Below, piece by piece: positions 27,305-35,841 of a stretch of DNA of 64,000 bases; the first letter of the stretch is position 1, and each line of letters opens with the position of its first letter. The translations under genes were made by a program, and so were the position numbers. Source of the DNA: CAZAQV01 sp964487255. Lineage in GTDB: Bacteria; Myxococcota_A; Polyangia; Polyangiales; CAZAQV01. The DNA lies in NCBI GenBank assembly GCA_964487255.1, contig CAZAQV010000009.1:1-64000 (forward strand), read 5' to 3'. Below the pieces are notes generated by a model, which saw only the letters and a program-made list of their open reading frames with translations, was not told the DNA's origin and searched no databases.

Positions 27305-27892
27305 ATGGTGCAAGCCGCCGAAAGCCCCTCATCTCACCCTTTCGCGTCCTTTGTGTCGGCGCTGCAGGCGGCGGGTGTGCTTAGCGAGTTCGACGAAGCC
27401 GAGCTGCGCGACGTGCTGAGCGAGGAGCAACCCAACAGCACGGGTCAGCTTAACCTCCTATGCCATTACTATGGGGTTGGTGCCGGTTCACCGCAGGGCC
27501 TCGAGCGACGCAAGCTCGACCGCTTCTTTTTGTACCGCGACTCCAATCCGGTGGCAGCAACCTCCGTCGTCGATGCTATCGCACAGCTCTGCCCGGAACT
27601 TGAACAACTCGAACTGACTAAGCTCGGCGACGGCGAACGGCTCTTGCGCACGAGCAACCAGTTTGCGCCCATCGAGGTCAACGCACCCGACGTAGCACTT
27701 GAGCGCATCTTTTCCTGCGTCAACAGCCTGCTTGCACGCAACGGCGTGGGCGAGCGTTTCGTCCGCTTGCGCGGCGACGAAGGCCGAGAGGCCTACATCG
27801 CGACCAACGTCACAGCTGCACTCAACCTTTGCCAAGCCGACGTCCTCGAGCACGATAAGCCCGAAGACGTGATGGCCCTCGGTCACTGGTAA
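27305..27892 (+). CDS. Unknown protein whose 3' end is duplicated downstream
   Basis: 195 residues, no signal peptide or membrane helix; mostly helical with acidic segments (FDEAELRDVLSEEQPNSTGQ, AIAQLCPELEQLELTKLGDG). Family not recognised. Its last codons (PEDVMALGHW and stop) recur at 28018-28050 with three synonymous changes and a different stop codon. This suggests recombination at its 3' end. It follows the SDR gene closely. Confidence 0.7.
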   Translation: MVQAAESPSSHPFASFVSALQAAGVLSEFDEAELRDVLSEEQPNSTGQLNLLCHYYGVGAGSPQGLERRKLDRFFLYRDSNPVAATSVVDAIAQLCPELEQLELTKLGDGERLLRTSNQFAPIEVNAPDVALERIFSCVNSLLARNGVGERFVRLRGDEGREAYIATNVTAALNLCQADVLEHDKPEDVMALGHW

Positions 27893-27906
27893 GGGCGAGC
27901 CAAAGC

Positions 27907-27937
27907 AAACCGATTTGCTACTTGCAAATCGATGTTT
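27907..27937. repeat. GATTTGC hairpin element (REP-like copy)
   Basis: CGATTTGC (27911-27918), loop tactt, GCAAATCG (27924-27931) is a perfect inverted repeat, with AAAC/GTTT continuing the stem across a small bulge. On the opposite strand it shares the core and flanks with the copy at 35781. Confidence 0.65.
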
Positions 27938-27986
27938 GTGCAGCGAGCTGGTCGGGGGAGCTGGGGTGAATCGAGCGAAGCGAGAG

Positions 27987-28007
27987 AGGGGTTGGGTGCC
28001 AACCCCT
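27987..28007. terminator. 9-bp stem-loop between convergent genes
   Basis: AGGGGTTGG-gtg-CCAACCCCT is a perfect stem in the convergent gap. It lacks a T-run on either side, so intrinsic termination is uncertain. Confidence 0.35.
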
Positions 28008-28113
28008 GACAACACTGCCCGAGGACGTCATGGCCCTCGGCCACTGGTGAGGGCGAACCGACACATCTACTGACGCGTCATCACGGGGGTGAATTGAGCA
28101 CAGCGCGGGAGTT

Positions 28114-28237
28114 GACCGCGTTCAGGTCGTTCCGATTCCTGTGCGCCCCTGCACGCAAGGAGTGAAGGCGTACGTTCCGGTACGTCGAACCACTGGAGGA
28201 AGCGGTAAGCCAGGAGCGGGGCGAGATGGGCGTGGTC
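28114..28237. repeat. About 124-base dispersed repeat, copy A
   Basis: This copy begins GACCGCGTTCAGG and ends GATGGGCGTGGTC, so its ends are imperfect inverted repeats. It is clearly related to copy B at 30470-30591 (shared blocks CCCCTGCACG and CTGGAGGAAGCGG). Each copy ends inside the stop codon of a leftward lipoprotein gene. On the minus strand both translate to similar peptides around RFLQ, so it may be a decayed gene fragment or a MITE-like element. Confidence 0.6.
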
Positions 28238-30377
28238 AGCGAACGATGTCGAGGTTGAGGCCGCCGGCGTACGCATAACTCACAAACGCATCAAAACCGT
28301 ACACGACGATACCTACCGGTTGGTTGGAGATCACGGTGTGCACGCCATCGTCTTGATCGCCACTTTTGATGTCGACGCGTCCCCCCACCGAATCGATATC
28401 GGGAAACGATAGCTGACAGCGATGAATGATGTAGTTTGGCTCGGGGTCGCCCGGCTCGCGCGCGATTCCATCTCCCGGAGAAGAAAAACAGCCCTCGCGC
28501 CCGATCACGCTTTCGCCATCGAGTCGAACGTCAGCCCCAGCAGGTGCCGTGAGCGTCACGAAGTCGAACGCATACTTGTCTGGCGTCAAAAACACGTATT
28601 CCTGGCGAAACTGCCTCACCGGAGGAACTGCGATAATTGCCGGGTCTCCGCCCGGGTACTTCGCAGGAATGCCAAGCGCGAACTGACTGGGCAAGATTTG
28701 AAGGACGGCAATCGGTTGCGTCGCTTCCATCTCGAAGTCCTGTAAGGCCAACAGGATGCGGTCCTCGCCCTGCTCAAGCGCAAAGTTCTGCGGACAGTCG
28801 ACCGTTCCCTCAGGGCAGATAATGGTCGTGGCAACCTCGGTCGTTCCCTCGCCCACAGCGACGACGCGAACCCACTCTTTTTCGTTGACCTCGGCGACAT
28901 TGTCGAGACCGGTGAACGCATTGTTGAGAGCAACCGAACGACGAGGCATGCGCGCCATCACGAAACGCTCACCGAGCGTTGCGTTGGGGAAGAGCTGTTC
29001 TTCGAGGTGGTCCGCGCAGCACTCACGGTCTCGGTAGGTGTCGAAGCGAGGCGCATCGGAAGCTTCGCTACCGATGAACACCGAAACTGGCTTACCGTTG
29101 GTCGAGACGAGGGTCCCCGTGAAGTCACCGTTGAACTTCTGTGTTTCAAGGTTGATGACGTCGAAAGCATCAATGTCGAAGGTCAGGGTATCGCCCGGTC
29201 CTTGGTCTTCGAAGTCCCCCACACCAACCACGACGCCCACTTTGGCACCAAAGGTGACCGTGACTTCCGTGTCGTCCTCGTTGCCAACGATGGTCAGTGT
29301 CGCGCGCAGGTCTTCATCTTCGAGACCGTCTGCGAAATCTTGCTCGGGGTCGAACTTGTCATTCGCGATGGTCTGAGGCCACCCTACCACGGTGTATTGA
29401 CTGCCGTTGCCCGAAGACGGAAGCAACAACGACGCGTCGTTCGAGAACACGTCGACGTTCTCAAGAGGGTTGAACTGGTAAGCAACAACCGGGCGGTCCG
29501 AGGAAATGCGAAACGCCTGCGCTGTGATGGCAGAGTGGGTGCCGTCGTTCATGCCCGTCGCGCTGGCGCTGTTGCGGCAGAAACACAGGTCCTCAGGACC
29601 ATCTGGGCACTGACAGCTCTCCGACAGCGGACATTCATCGCTGACCGAAAAGCATTGCTGGTTGCTGCTCGATCCGTCCACTTCGCGCCTGGGCAAGCGA
29701 AACACTTCGAGGTCTGCTGCGGGCACAGAGGCGGACATGATCTCTCGAATCTGTGGTGGAGCGCCAAAGGGCGCGTCGTTAATTTCAACGGTCACGTTCG
29801 CTGGGTAAGCGCTGTCGACGTTGGACACGACGACCGCGTATTGTTGCGCAGAGGCGTCGCGGCCGAGCCCGAGTGAGGCGTTGTCGAGGTCAGCCGCAAA
29901 AAACTCACAACCCACGTACGAGCGATTCATCTGGGCGACCACGCAACTGTCGAGACACTGCCCCGCGTTACACACCTCGCCGATGGACTCGTCGCAGTCG
30001 TCGATGAGGTTCCATTTACTGCCGTCAGGCTCACATTTGGCGGCATCACCATTCTCGTCACAGCCAACCCGGTCGGGAGGACAGACGACGCACCCCAGCT
30101 CGTCGTCGCAAACGAGACCGTCGAGCGCACAGTTCTTCTGCTCGGGCTGCAAGAACTCTCCAACGCGATTGCACGTGTAGTGCGTCGAGCCCACGCAGGT
30201 TTTGTCGTCTGCAGAACGGCACACGAACTCGGGCATACTTGAGTCGGCCCCGCCATCGTTGTCGGGACAAGCGTCGCCTTCGCAGGGCGCAGGGTCGTTG
30301 CAGCTGCAGGCACTGAAGACCATGCAGGCGAGAGCAAACAAAAGCAGTGGCGATTTGCGAACGAAGAAAAAAGCCAT
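28236..30377 (-). CDS. IgGFc-binding-type lipoprotein
   Basis: 713 residues with a lipoprotein signal (LLFALACMVFSAC). A Cys-rich N-terminal third (about 45-160) with paired Cys motifs (CVVCPPDRVGCDENGDAAKC) is followed by a large beta-rich region. That region resembles the IgGFc-binding N-terminal domain: AVVVSNVDSAYPANVTVEI, VAYQFNPLENVDVFSNDASL, TVVGWPQT, FVMARMPRRSV and a terminal GIVVYGFDAFVSYAYAGGL. Surface exposure is expected; ligand unknown. The stop overlaps repeat copy A. A second lipoprotein gene lies upstream in the same direction. Confidence 0.82.
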   Translation of the reverse strand: MAFFFVRKSPLLLFALACMVFSACSCNDPAPCEGDACPDNDGGADSSMPEFVCRSADDKTCVGSTHYTCNRVGEFLQPEQKNCALDGLVCDDELGCVVCPPDRVGCDENGDAAKCEPDGSKWNLIDDCDESIGEVCNAGQCLDSCVVAQMNRSYVGCEFFAADLDNASLGLGRDASAQQYAVVVSNVDSAYPANVTVEINDAPFGAPPQIREIMSASVPAADLEVFRLPRREVDGSSSNQQCFSVSDECPLSESCQCPDGPEDLCFCRNSASATGMNDGTHSAITAQAFRISSDRPVVAYQFNPLENVDVFSNDASLLLPSSGNGSQYTVVGWPQTIANDKFDPEQDFADGLEDEDLRATLTIVGNEDDTEVTVTFGAKVGVVVGVGDFEDQGPGDTLTFDIDAFDVINLETQKFNGDFTGTLVSTNGKPVSVFIGSEASDAPRFDTYRDRECCADHLEEQLFPNATLGERFVMARMPRRSVALNNAFTGLDNVAEVNEKEWVRVVAVGEGTTEVATTIICPEGTVDCPQNFALEQGEDRILLALQDFEMEATQPIAVLQILPSQFALGIPAKYPGGDPAIIAVPPVRQFRQEYVFLTPDKYAFDFVTLTAPAGADVRLDGESVIGREGCFSSPGDGIAREPGDPEPNYIIHRCQLSFPDIDSVGGRVDIKSGDQDDGVHTVISNQPVGIVVYGFDAFVSYAYAGGLNLDIVR

Positions 30378-30469
30378 GGCTCCTCATAGCCCGAACCCAC
30401 CCTCGGCGCGAGCCAAGCGAGCGCTCTTTTTGCGGCATTTTTACGTTTTCCGAAGAGCGCTTAAGTGTA

Positions 30470-30591
30470 GACCGCGTTCAGGTTGTTCTGAGCGTGAGTG
30501 CCCCTGCACGGAAGGAGCGCAGACGTACGAAGGGTACTTCGAGCGACTGGAGGAAGCGGAAAACCACGCCCAGGGCAAGATGGACGTGGTC
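30470..30591. repeat. About 122-base dispersed repeat, copy B
   Basis: Partner of copy A at 28114. It begins GACCGCGTTCAGG and ends ATGGACGTGGTC, its last base being part of the stop codon of the gene at 30591-32681. Internal blocks are conserved with small indels. The rest of the 30378-30590 gap shows no gene. Confidence 0.6.
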
Positions 30592-32681
30592 TAGTGGCTG
30601 GCGAAGAAACCATCAACCGAGTAGTGACTCCAGTACGCCGAGTTCAAGAACTGGTACGAAAACGTATTGTAGTCGAAGCTCGGTATCTTGATGGCATAGA
30701 CGCCCCACGACACGCCGCCACGCGCGATGTCGTCGATGGTCAAGACCGTCGAAAGGTCCGGAATGGGCGCCTCGAACTGGTTTCCGGGGACGAACAACCG
30801 CCACGCAGGGAGACCGTCGCCACCGGTGATGAGCACGACGTGGAGGTCAGCCTCCAGATCACCCGACGATTCCCAACGCAAGATGCGGTCAGCTGGCAGC
30901 GGGTTGAGGTTGGCCGGCGAAGTTGCGACCGGGATGCCCAGAAGAGGCCCGATGTCGAAGTACGTTTCGGGCGCCTGGACTTGGTTACGCACAGCGACCG
31001 TGAGCGGAATCGTTTCCTCCGCGCCCGTATACCAGCCCACCTCGAAACGGTAGCGCGCATCTGCGAGTGTGCCGAAGGGAGACGGCTGCGAGAAAAAGCG
31101 GAAGCCACGCTCTGAGCGCTGCTGCACGACTTCGTCGAGCCGGTAGCCGTTGACGTTGCGCACGATCATGCCTTCACCACCAAGGTCGACATGCGCTTTG
31201 GCGCGGAAGCGATTGGGGCCAAGCGGTCCTGGTTCAGGCAGAGGGCCCACCGTCAAATCCACCACGCGGTCGAGCGGAATGTTGACCATGATTTGTACAC
31301 CGGCGCGCTCCTCGCTGGGCCCGACCAAGATGTTGCGCGCGATACCCGTGGAGTACGGCGTGAACTTTCCGTCGGTCGTGTTCTCCAAACCTGCCAAGGC
31401 GTAGACAGCCATGGCGCCCGGACGCACCAAAATGCGGTAGGGCAGCTCACCGTCGCCGCGTGCGGTGTTGGGTGTCACAATGCCGCCCGACCCCGGTGGC
31501 GGATTCGGCTCAAACAAACTTGGCTGCGTGGCGTACACGTACGCAACGCGTCGCTCGTTCGGCCTCGGGTCGGGAACGTTGGACCACGGCCCACCGCGGG
31601 TACCGCGATCTGGTGCCTCCGGCCAAATCAGCGTCCCGCTGATGAATGCGGGATTGATCGCGCGAGGACCGCCACCGCCGCCGCCCGGCATGGGTGGCGA
31701 GCACAGCTCGACAGGCTGTAGAAAAATAGTCACGTCTGTGGCGTCGAACGAAACAAATGATGCTTTTTCGAAGCAGTCTTTGGCCACATGAATGGTGATC
31801 GGGCCTTCGAGGTTGTCGTTGCCAAACGAGACCTGACCGCGACTGTCTGTCAACCCCTTCAAGTCGGTGTCGAGGTCGTCGCCGACGAGCACGAACGAAT
31901 CGGGCAGCGGGCTCGCAGTGAACGTGTCGAGCACGGTGATGTTGAGCTGACCTGCGATGGGTCCACCGCCGAGGCCACCGTAAAATGGGTCGGTGCCGTC
32001 GTAGTAGCTAAAGGCCTCCTCTGCGGTGTGTTCGCTGCCGTCCGACGTGTTGCTTGCGACCACGTCGACATCGCCCTCGCCAGCCGCAACGCCTGTCCGA
32101 CAGGTCAGCTCCTCGATCGAAACGACCTCAACATCGGTACATGGAATGCCACCGACCGTGACGGTCGTGGTCTCGTCGAAACTGGTGCCACTACCAAAGA
32201 CAGTAATGAGCGTGCCACCCGCCACCGAGCCTCGCGAAGGCTCGACATGCAAGGACTCATAGAGATAGCCGTCTTCGAGCGTGAACGTGTCGTCGCCGAC
32301 TTGAATCATGACGTCGACCAACCCGGGCTCACCCGCAGGTACGATGACAGCCAAGCGATCGTCGGAGACGAGCTCTGTCTCGCCAGGTTGCACCATTCGA
32401 CCGTCAAAAAAGACGAACGACTCGTCAGTGTAAGCCGCACCCCGAAGCAGGACTTGGTTTCCGCCCAAGTAAGACCCGTGGTCGGGTGAGATTCGTCGGA
32501 TGTGTAGATCGGAGCGATTAAGAGACGAGTCCGGCAACGCGATGGAGGCGTCGTCGAGCACAAGCTCGGTCTCGGGCAACTCCGGCATCGGACCGAACGC
32601 CTCATCGCGATCGGAACATGCCCCCACCAACAGCAAAGGTAGTAATAGAAGACTCGTCGTTAATAATTTAGGTGAGGCCAT
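30591..32681 (-). CDS. IPT/TIG and carboxypeptidase-regulatory-like lipoprotein
   Basis: 696 residues; signal with lipobox LLLLPLLLVGAC. Two IPT/TIG Ig-like domains at about 60-140 and 145-230 (ISPDHGSYLGGNQVLLRGAA; VEPSRGSVAGGTLITVFGSG). They are followed by a carboxypeptidase regulatory-like beta domain (AGQLNITVLDTFTASPLPDS) and a Gly-rich hinge (PPMPGGGGGGPRAINPAFIS), then further beta structure to the end. The architecture suggests a cell-surface adhesin or binding protein. It is transcribed toward the IgGFc-type gene and could share its transcript. Confidence 0.8.
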   Translation of the reverse strand: MASPKLLTTSLLLLPLLLVGACSDRDEAFGPMPELPETELVLDDASIALPDSSLNRSDLHIRRISPDHGSYLGGNQVLLRGAAYTDESFVFFDGRMVQPGETELVSDDRLAVIVPAGEPGLVDVMIQVGDDTFTLEDGYLYESLHVEPSRGSVAGGTLITVFGSGTSFDETTTVTVGGIPCTDVEVVSIEELTCRTGVAAGEGDVDVVASNTSDGSEHTAEEAFSYYDGTDPFYGGLGGGPIAGQLNITVLDTFTASPLPDSFVLVGDDLDTDLKGLTDSRGQVSFGNDNLEGPITIHVAKDCFEKASFVSFDATDVTIFLQPVELCSPPMPGGGGGGPRAINPAFISGTLIWPEAPDRGTRGGPWSNVPDPRPNERRVAYVYATQPSLFEPNPPPGSGGIVTPNTARGDGELPYRILVRPGAMAVYALAGLENTTDGKFTPYSTGIARNILVGPSEERAGVQIMVNIPLDRVVDLTVGPLPEPGPLGPNRFRAKAHVDLGGEGMIVRNVNGYRLDEVVQQRSERGFRFFSQPSPFGTLADARYRFEVGWYTGAEETIPLTVAVRNQVQAPETYFDIGPLLGIPVATSPANLNPLPADRILRWESSGDLEADLHVVLITGGDGLPAWRLFVPGNQFEAPIPDLSTVLTIDDIARGGVSWGVYAIKIPSFDYNTFSYQFLNSAYWSHYSVDGFFASH

Positions 32682-32876
32682 AAGACTGCATTACTCCATT
32701 ACTCCAACGCGGCGGCCGACCTCTTCAAAAACGCGCAAAGACCGAACAGCCCTCAATTTTCCTAGCGGTTCCGCTCCCAAGCTGTCAAGGCGAGCTCTAG
32801 GGGTTTCTGTAGCCCAGCGGTCGATTGCCAAGGTGCAAACTACGAAATCCTTAATAAATGTGAGTACACTGCGGTC

Positions 32877-33980
32877 ATGCGGGTAATTCGGGTTGTCGTC
32901 AGCGATCTGCACCTGACAACCGGGATCAGGAGAGGAGAACTCAATCCTTTCGAGGATTTTGTGTACGACGACCGCTTTGCAGAACTGCTCGAATACTATG
33001 ACGCCGTCGGGGGTAACGAGACCGACGTCGAGCTGATCCTCAACGGCGATATTTTCGACCTGCTCAAAGTCGAAATCGAGGACAAGTGGCCGCTCGAAGT
33101 CACACCCGAGATCGCGGCAGAGAAACTCCGCAGATGTCTTGAGGGCCACCCGCGCTTCGTCAACGCCATCCGCAAGTTCATCGAGCGCGACCGGCGCCGC
33201 GTCATCTACCTGCCCGGAAACCACGACCTCGATATGTGGTTCAGTTCATGCCACGACATGTTTCTTCGCTACGTCGCACCCGGACGTTTGGCCGAGAAGG
33301 TTCGTTTCATCACCTCGAGCGACACTTACCATTTGCCAGAAGGCATTCAGATTCTGCACGGGCACCAGCTCGAGCGAATTCATCGCGTCGACTACAATGC
33401 GATGACGAGCAAACGCAAAGACGGCACCGAGGTGCTGAAGCTGCCGTGGGGCTCGCGCTGGATCATCGAGGTACTCAACCCCGCAAAAATCGAACGGCCG
33501 CATGTCGACCGCGTGGCTCCTCTCGGCCGCTTCTTGGTGGCCTCGTTCTTCCTCGACACCCGCTTTGCGATCCGTTTCTATTGGAGAGTCTCAATCTATT
33601 TTTTGCGGACACGCATCTTTACGATTGCGGCTTGGCGCGAACGAATAAGAAACATGCCACGAATTTTCAAGGAGGAGCTGTTCGCTCTTGGCGGATACGA
33701 CGAAGCTGCCATTCGACTTCTCTCCCAGATGCGCGGCGTACACACATTGATCGTTGGTCACAGTCACCAACCGAGGTATCGCCAGCTTCCGTCCAAGAAG
33801 CTTCTCGTCAACACGGGCACGTGGATCCCGATGATCAACCTTGATTTGCAACACCTTGGCCAAGACACGGGACTCACCTATGCCGTGATCGAGACCAACG
33901 ACGACGGGCAGGCCATCACGAGTCTTCTGCGCTGGCGCGGCACCAGCCAACCCTTCGAGGTCATCCCATACGCGGAGTAG
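32877..33980 (+). CDS. Calcineurin-like metallophosphoesterase
   Basis: 367 residues. All metal-binding blocks are present: DLH at 10-12 (VVVSDLHLT), GDIFD (LILNGDIFDLL), GNHD (YLPGNHDLDMW), a His in ILHGHQLERIH and GHSH (LIVGHSHQPRYRQ), then NTGTW. The order resembles LpxH-like UDP-diacylglucosamine hydrolases, but the protein is longer, with a hydrophobic insertion near 215-250 (RFLVASFFLDTRFAIRFYWR) that may touch the membrane. The 195-base gap upstream contains only a short ATTACTCC tandem pair. Confidence 0.88.
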   Translation: MRVIRVVVSDLHLTTGIRRGELNPFEDFVYDDRFAELLEYYDAVGGNETDVELILNGDIFDLLKVEIEDKWPLEVTPEIAAEKLRRCLEGHPRFVNAIRKFIERDRRRVIYLPGNHDLDMWFSSCHDMFLRYVAPGRLAEKVRFITSSDTYHLPEGIQILHGHQLERIHRVDYNAMTSKRKDGTEVLKLPWGSRWIIEVLNPAKIERPHVDRVAPLGRFLVASFFLDTRFAIRFYWRVSIYFLRTRIFTIAAWRERIRNMPRIFKEELFALGGYDEAAIRLLSQMRGVHTLIVGHSHQPRYRQLPSKKLLVNTGTWIPMINLDLQHLGQDTGLTYAVIETNDDGQAITSLLRWRGTSQPFEVIPYAE

Positions 33981-34023
33981 CGGGCGTTAGCCGCAGGTGG
34001 CGGCACCCTCGCTGACGTCAAAG

Positions 34024-34956
34024 CTACCGATTTGAGATTGCGTCTTCTATATCCGAACGGAGCTCGAGCGCTTTGACCAGCTGTGGGTGGTCAGAACGAA
34101 GATGTTTCTTCCGAAGTTCGATCGCGTGAGAGATCGACTTCAAGGCCCCCTCAAGACGCCCAACCTTGGACTGCGCTATAGCCAGGTTCACCCATGCGCC
34201 GCTAACGCGAATCGATTCATCCCCCCAATGTTTCAGTTCGGCATCCAAGGCCTTTTGATACCAAGGCAAAGCAAGTTCAGGCCGCCCAAGTCCGTCGTAA
34301 GCATTGCCGAGCCCCATATACACACCACCAACAACTTGTGCTGGAGCCTTGTCGATCCGACTCTCAAGGCGTTTGAAGATTGCTAGCGATTCGTCGTAGC
34401 GCTTCTGTATGTCCAGATTGTTCCCCAGGTTGACAAGCGCGCGAGCTTGAAGCTCGTTTTCGATCTTTTTATGCGCATCCGTCGTTTCGACGAAGTCTCG
34501 GAAAATGCGCTCAGCTTCGTCGTGCCTGCCTAAGCCATCATAGGTCATCGCCAACGCTTCAAGCGCATGGAACTGCGCGGAACCGTCGTCCGCCTGTCGG
34601 CTAAGCCGAGAGGCTTTTTTGAAGACAATCTCGGCGCGCTTGTACTGCGCGTCACGAAGCAGAAACTCGCCAAGGAGAAAGATGGCAGGCAGCCGCGAGG
34701 CTGCTGTCGCCTCAGGAACCTCGTTGGACTGTTCCTTGATCACCTGAGCAACCAGCCTAATCGCTTTGTGACGCTCACCTCGATAGAATAGTTGCTCGGC
34801 CTCTTCCAAAGAACTCTCGGCTGAGTCTTCGGGGGGACCAGATGGATCACTTGGTTGTGCTGTCGGAACACGTTGGTCCGAACGGACCGCGCCTTCGTTT
34901 CCAGCGCACGCACCGAGCAGGCTGATTACAAGCACAAGATGCGACGCATGCGCCAT
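34024..34956 (-). CDS. TPR-repeat lipoprotein
   Basis: 310 residues with an N-terminal signal and lipobox (LVLVISLLGAC). At least five TPR-like helical repeats follow (EAEQLFYRGERHKAIRLVAQ, FHALEALAMTYDGLGRHDEA, GVYMGLGNAYDGLGRPELAL). Likely a periplasmic protein-protein interaction scaffold. It converges with the metallophosphoesterase and diverges from the thioredoxin-fold gene at 35110. Confidence 0.83.
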   Translation of the reverse strand: MAHASHLVLVISLLGACAGNEGAVRSDQRVPTAQPSDPSGPPEDSAESSLEEAEQLFYRGERHKAIRLVAQVIKEQSNEVPEATAASRLPAIFLLGEFLLRDAQYKRAEIVFKKASRLSRQADDGSAQFHALEALAMTYDGLGRHDEAERIFRDFVETTDAHKKIENELQARALVNLGNNLDIQKRYDESLAIFKRLESRIDKAPAQVVGGVYMGLGNAYDGLGRPELALPWYQKALDAELKHWGDESIRVSGAWVNLAIAQSKVGRLEGALKSISHAIELRKKHLRSDHPQLVKALELRSDIEDAISNR

Positions 34957-35109
34957 TGCACCAGCAATGTAACTCAGGTAAGTGGGCGCAGCAACACGCT
35001 CTCATCAAGCCTAATCGAGTCGCCCCCGTATTGGGCTTTGTTGATGCCCCGAAACAGCACGCCGGATTTGTGATTGGCGGAATGCTGTACGTGCGTATAC
35101 GGTCTGCTC

Positions 35110-35667
35110 ATGGCGCGAACACCTTCTAACATGATGCCTCTCGGAACTCCGGCCCCCAAATTCACACTGCCCGACACGGTCTCGGGCTCTGAAGTCTCGT
35201 TTGATCAAGTGGCCGGCGAAAAGGCAACGGTTGTCATGTTCCTCTGCAATCACTGTCCTTTTGTGATCCACGTCAACGACGAACTCGTGCGCGTCGGAAA
35301 TGACTACAAGGACAAAGGCGTCGGCTTCGTGGCGATCAGCTCCAACGACGTGACGACCCACCCCGGGGACGCACCCGACAAGATGAAAGAGCAAGCCGAG
35401 AAGCTGGGCTACCCCTTCCCTTACTTGTACGACGAGAGCCAAGAGGTCGCGAAGGCGTACGACGCAGCGTGCACGCCCGACATCTACGTGTTCGATGGCG
35501 ACCACAAATGCGCGTATCGCGGGCGACTCGATGGCTCGTCGCCAGGAAACGACGTGCCTACCGACGGCAGCTCACTGCGCGCCGCCCTCGACGACATCTT
35601 GGCCGGCAAAGAAGTCACTATCGACCAAGTTCCCTCGATCGGTTGCAACATCAAGTGGCGCTCGTGA
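35110..35667 (+). CDS. Thioredoxin-fold AhpC/TSA-like redox protein
   Basis: 185 residues from ATG 35110. Peroxiredoxin/TlpA-like fold: GTPAPKFTLPD, the CxxC redox motif as CNHCPF near residue 49, VAISSNDVTTHPGD, and CTPDIYVFDGDHKCAYRGRL with the cis-Pro site. This is the widespread 'AhpC/TSA family, CNHCPF' type of about 180-200 residues; peroxide or disulfide substrate unknown. There is no signal peptide, so it is cytoplasmic. A terminal IGCNIKW motif adds a further Cys common in this subfamily. Confidence 0.88.
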   Translation: MARTPSNMMPLGTPAPKFTLPDTVSGSEVSFDQVAGEKATVVMFLCNHCPFVIHVNDELVRVGNDYKDKGVGFVAISSNDVTTHPGDAPDKMKEQAEKLGYPFPYLYDESQEVAKAYDAACTPDIYVFDGDHKCAYRGRLDGSSPGNDVPTDGSSLRAALDDILAGKEVTIDQVPSIGCNIKWRS

Positions 35668-35688
35668 TGAGAGCTCATTTCGAGAAGC

Positions 35689-35800
35689 CAATCTGCTACC
35701 TGCATATTGCTGCTTCGCAGAATGGGCTAACGAAGAACGAAGTACAGAGCATGTTCTTCACGGCTTCGCGTCGCGAACATCGATTGCTTGTAGCAAATCG
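35689..35800. repeat. Pair of GATTTGC-type hairpins in opposite orientation
   Basis: 35689-35709 (CAATCTGC-tacct-GCATATTG, imperfect) and 35781-35800 (CGATTGC-ttgta-GCAAATCG, one base short of perfect) face each other. Between and after them, CTTCACGGCTTCGC and GCACGTTCATC match the flanks of the 22126 copy. This fills most of the 174-base gap before the BrkB-type gene. Confidence 0.6.
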
Positions 35801-35841
35801 GCTCCCTTTGGCTTCGCACGTTCATCACAGGTGACAAGCGC

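Larger units (their letters stand above)
27860..28059 (+). repeat. Duplicated gene 3' end flanking a 116-base insert
   Basis: Copy 1 at 27860-27901 and copy 2 at 28018-28059 match at 37 of 42 positions. Both encode PEDVMALGHW plus a stop (TAA in copy 1, TGA in copy 2). The three coding differences are synonymous. The intervening bases contain a GATTTGC hairpin and a 9-bp stem-loop but no gene. The rest of the 27893-28235 gap holds the repeat at 28114. Confidence 0.75.

Noticed and set aside
30498..31115. Plus-strand 205-codon frame
   Set aside because: Antisense to the IPT/TIG lipoprotein gene and starts inside repeat copy B.
32820..32876. Sigma-70-like promoter (TTGCCA ... TAATAA) before the metallophosphoesterase
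   Set aside because: Spacing of about 20-21 bases is too long for a confident call.
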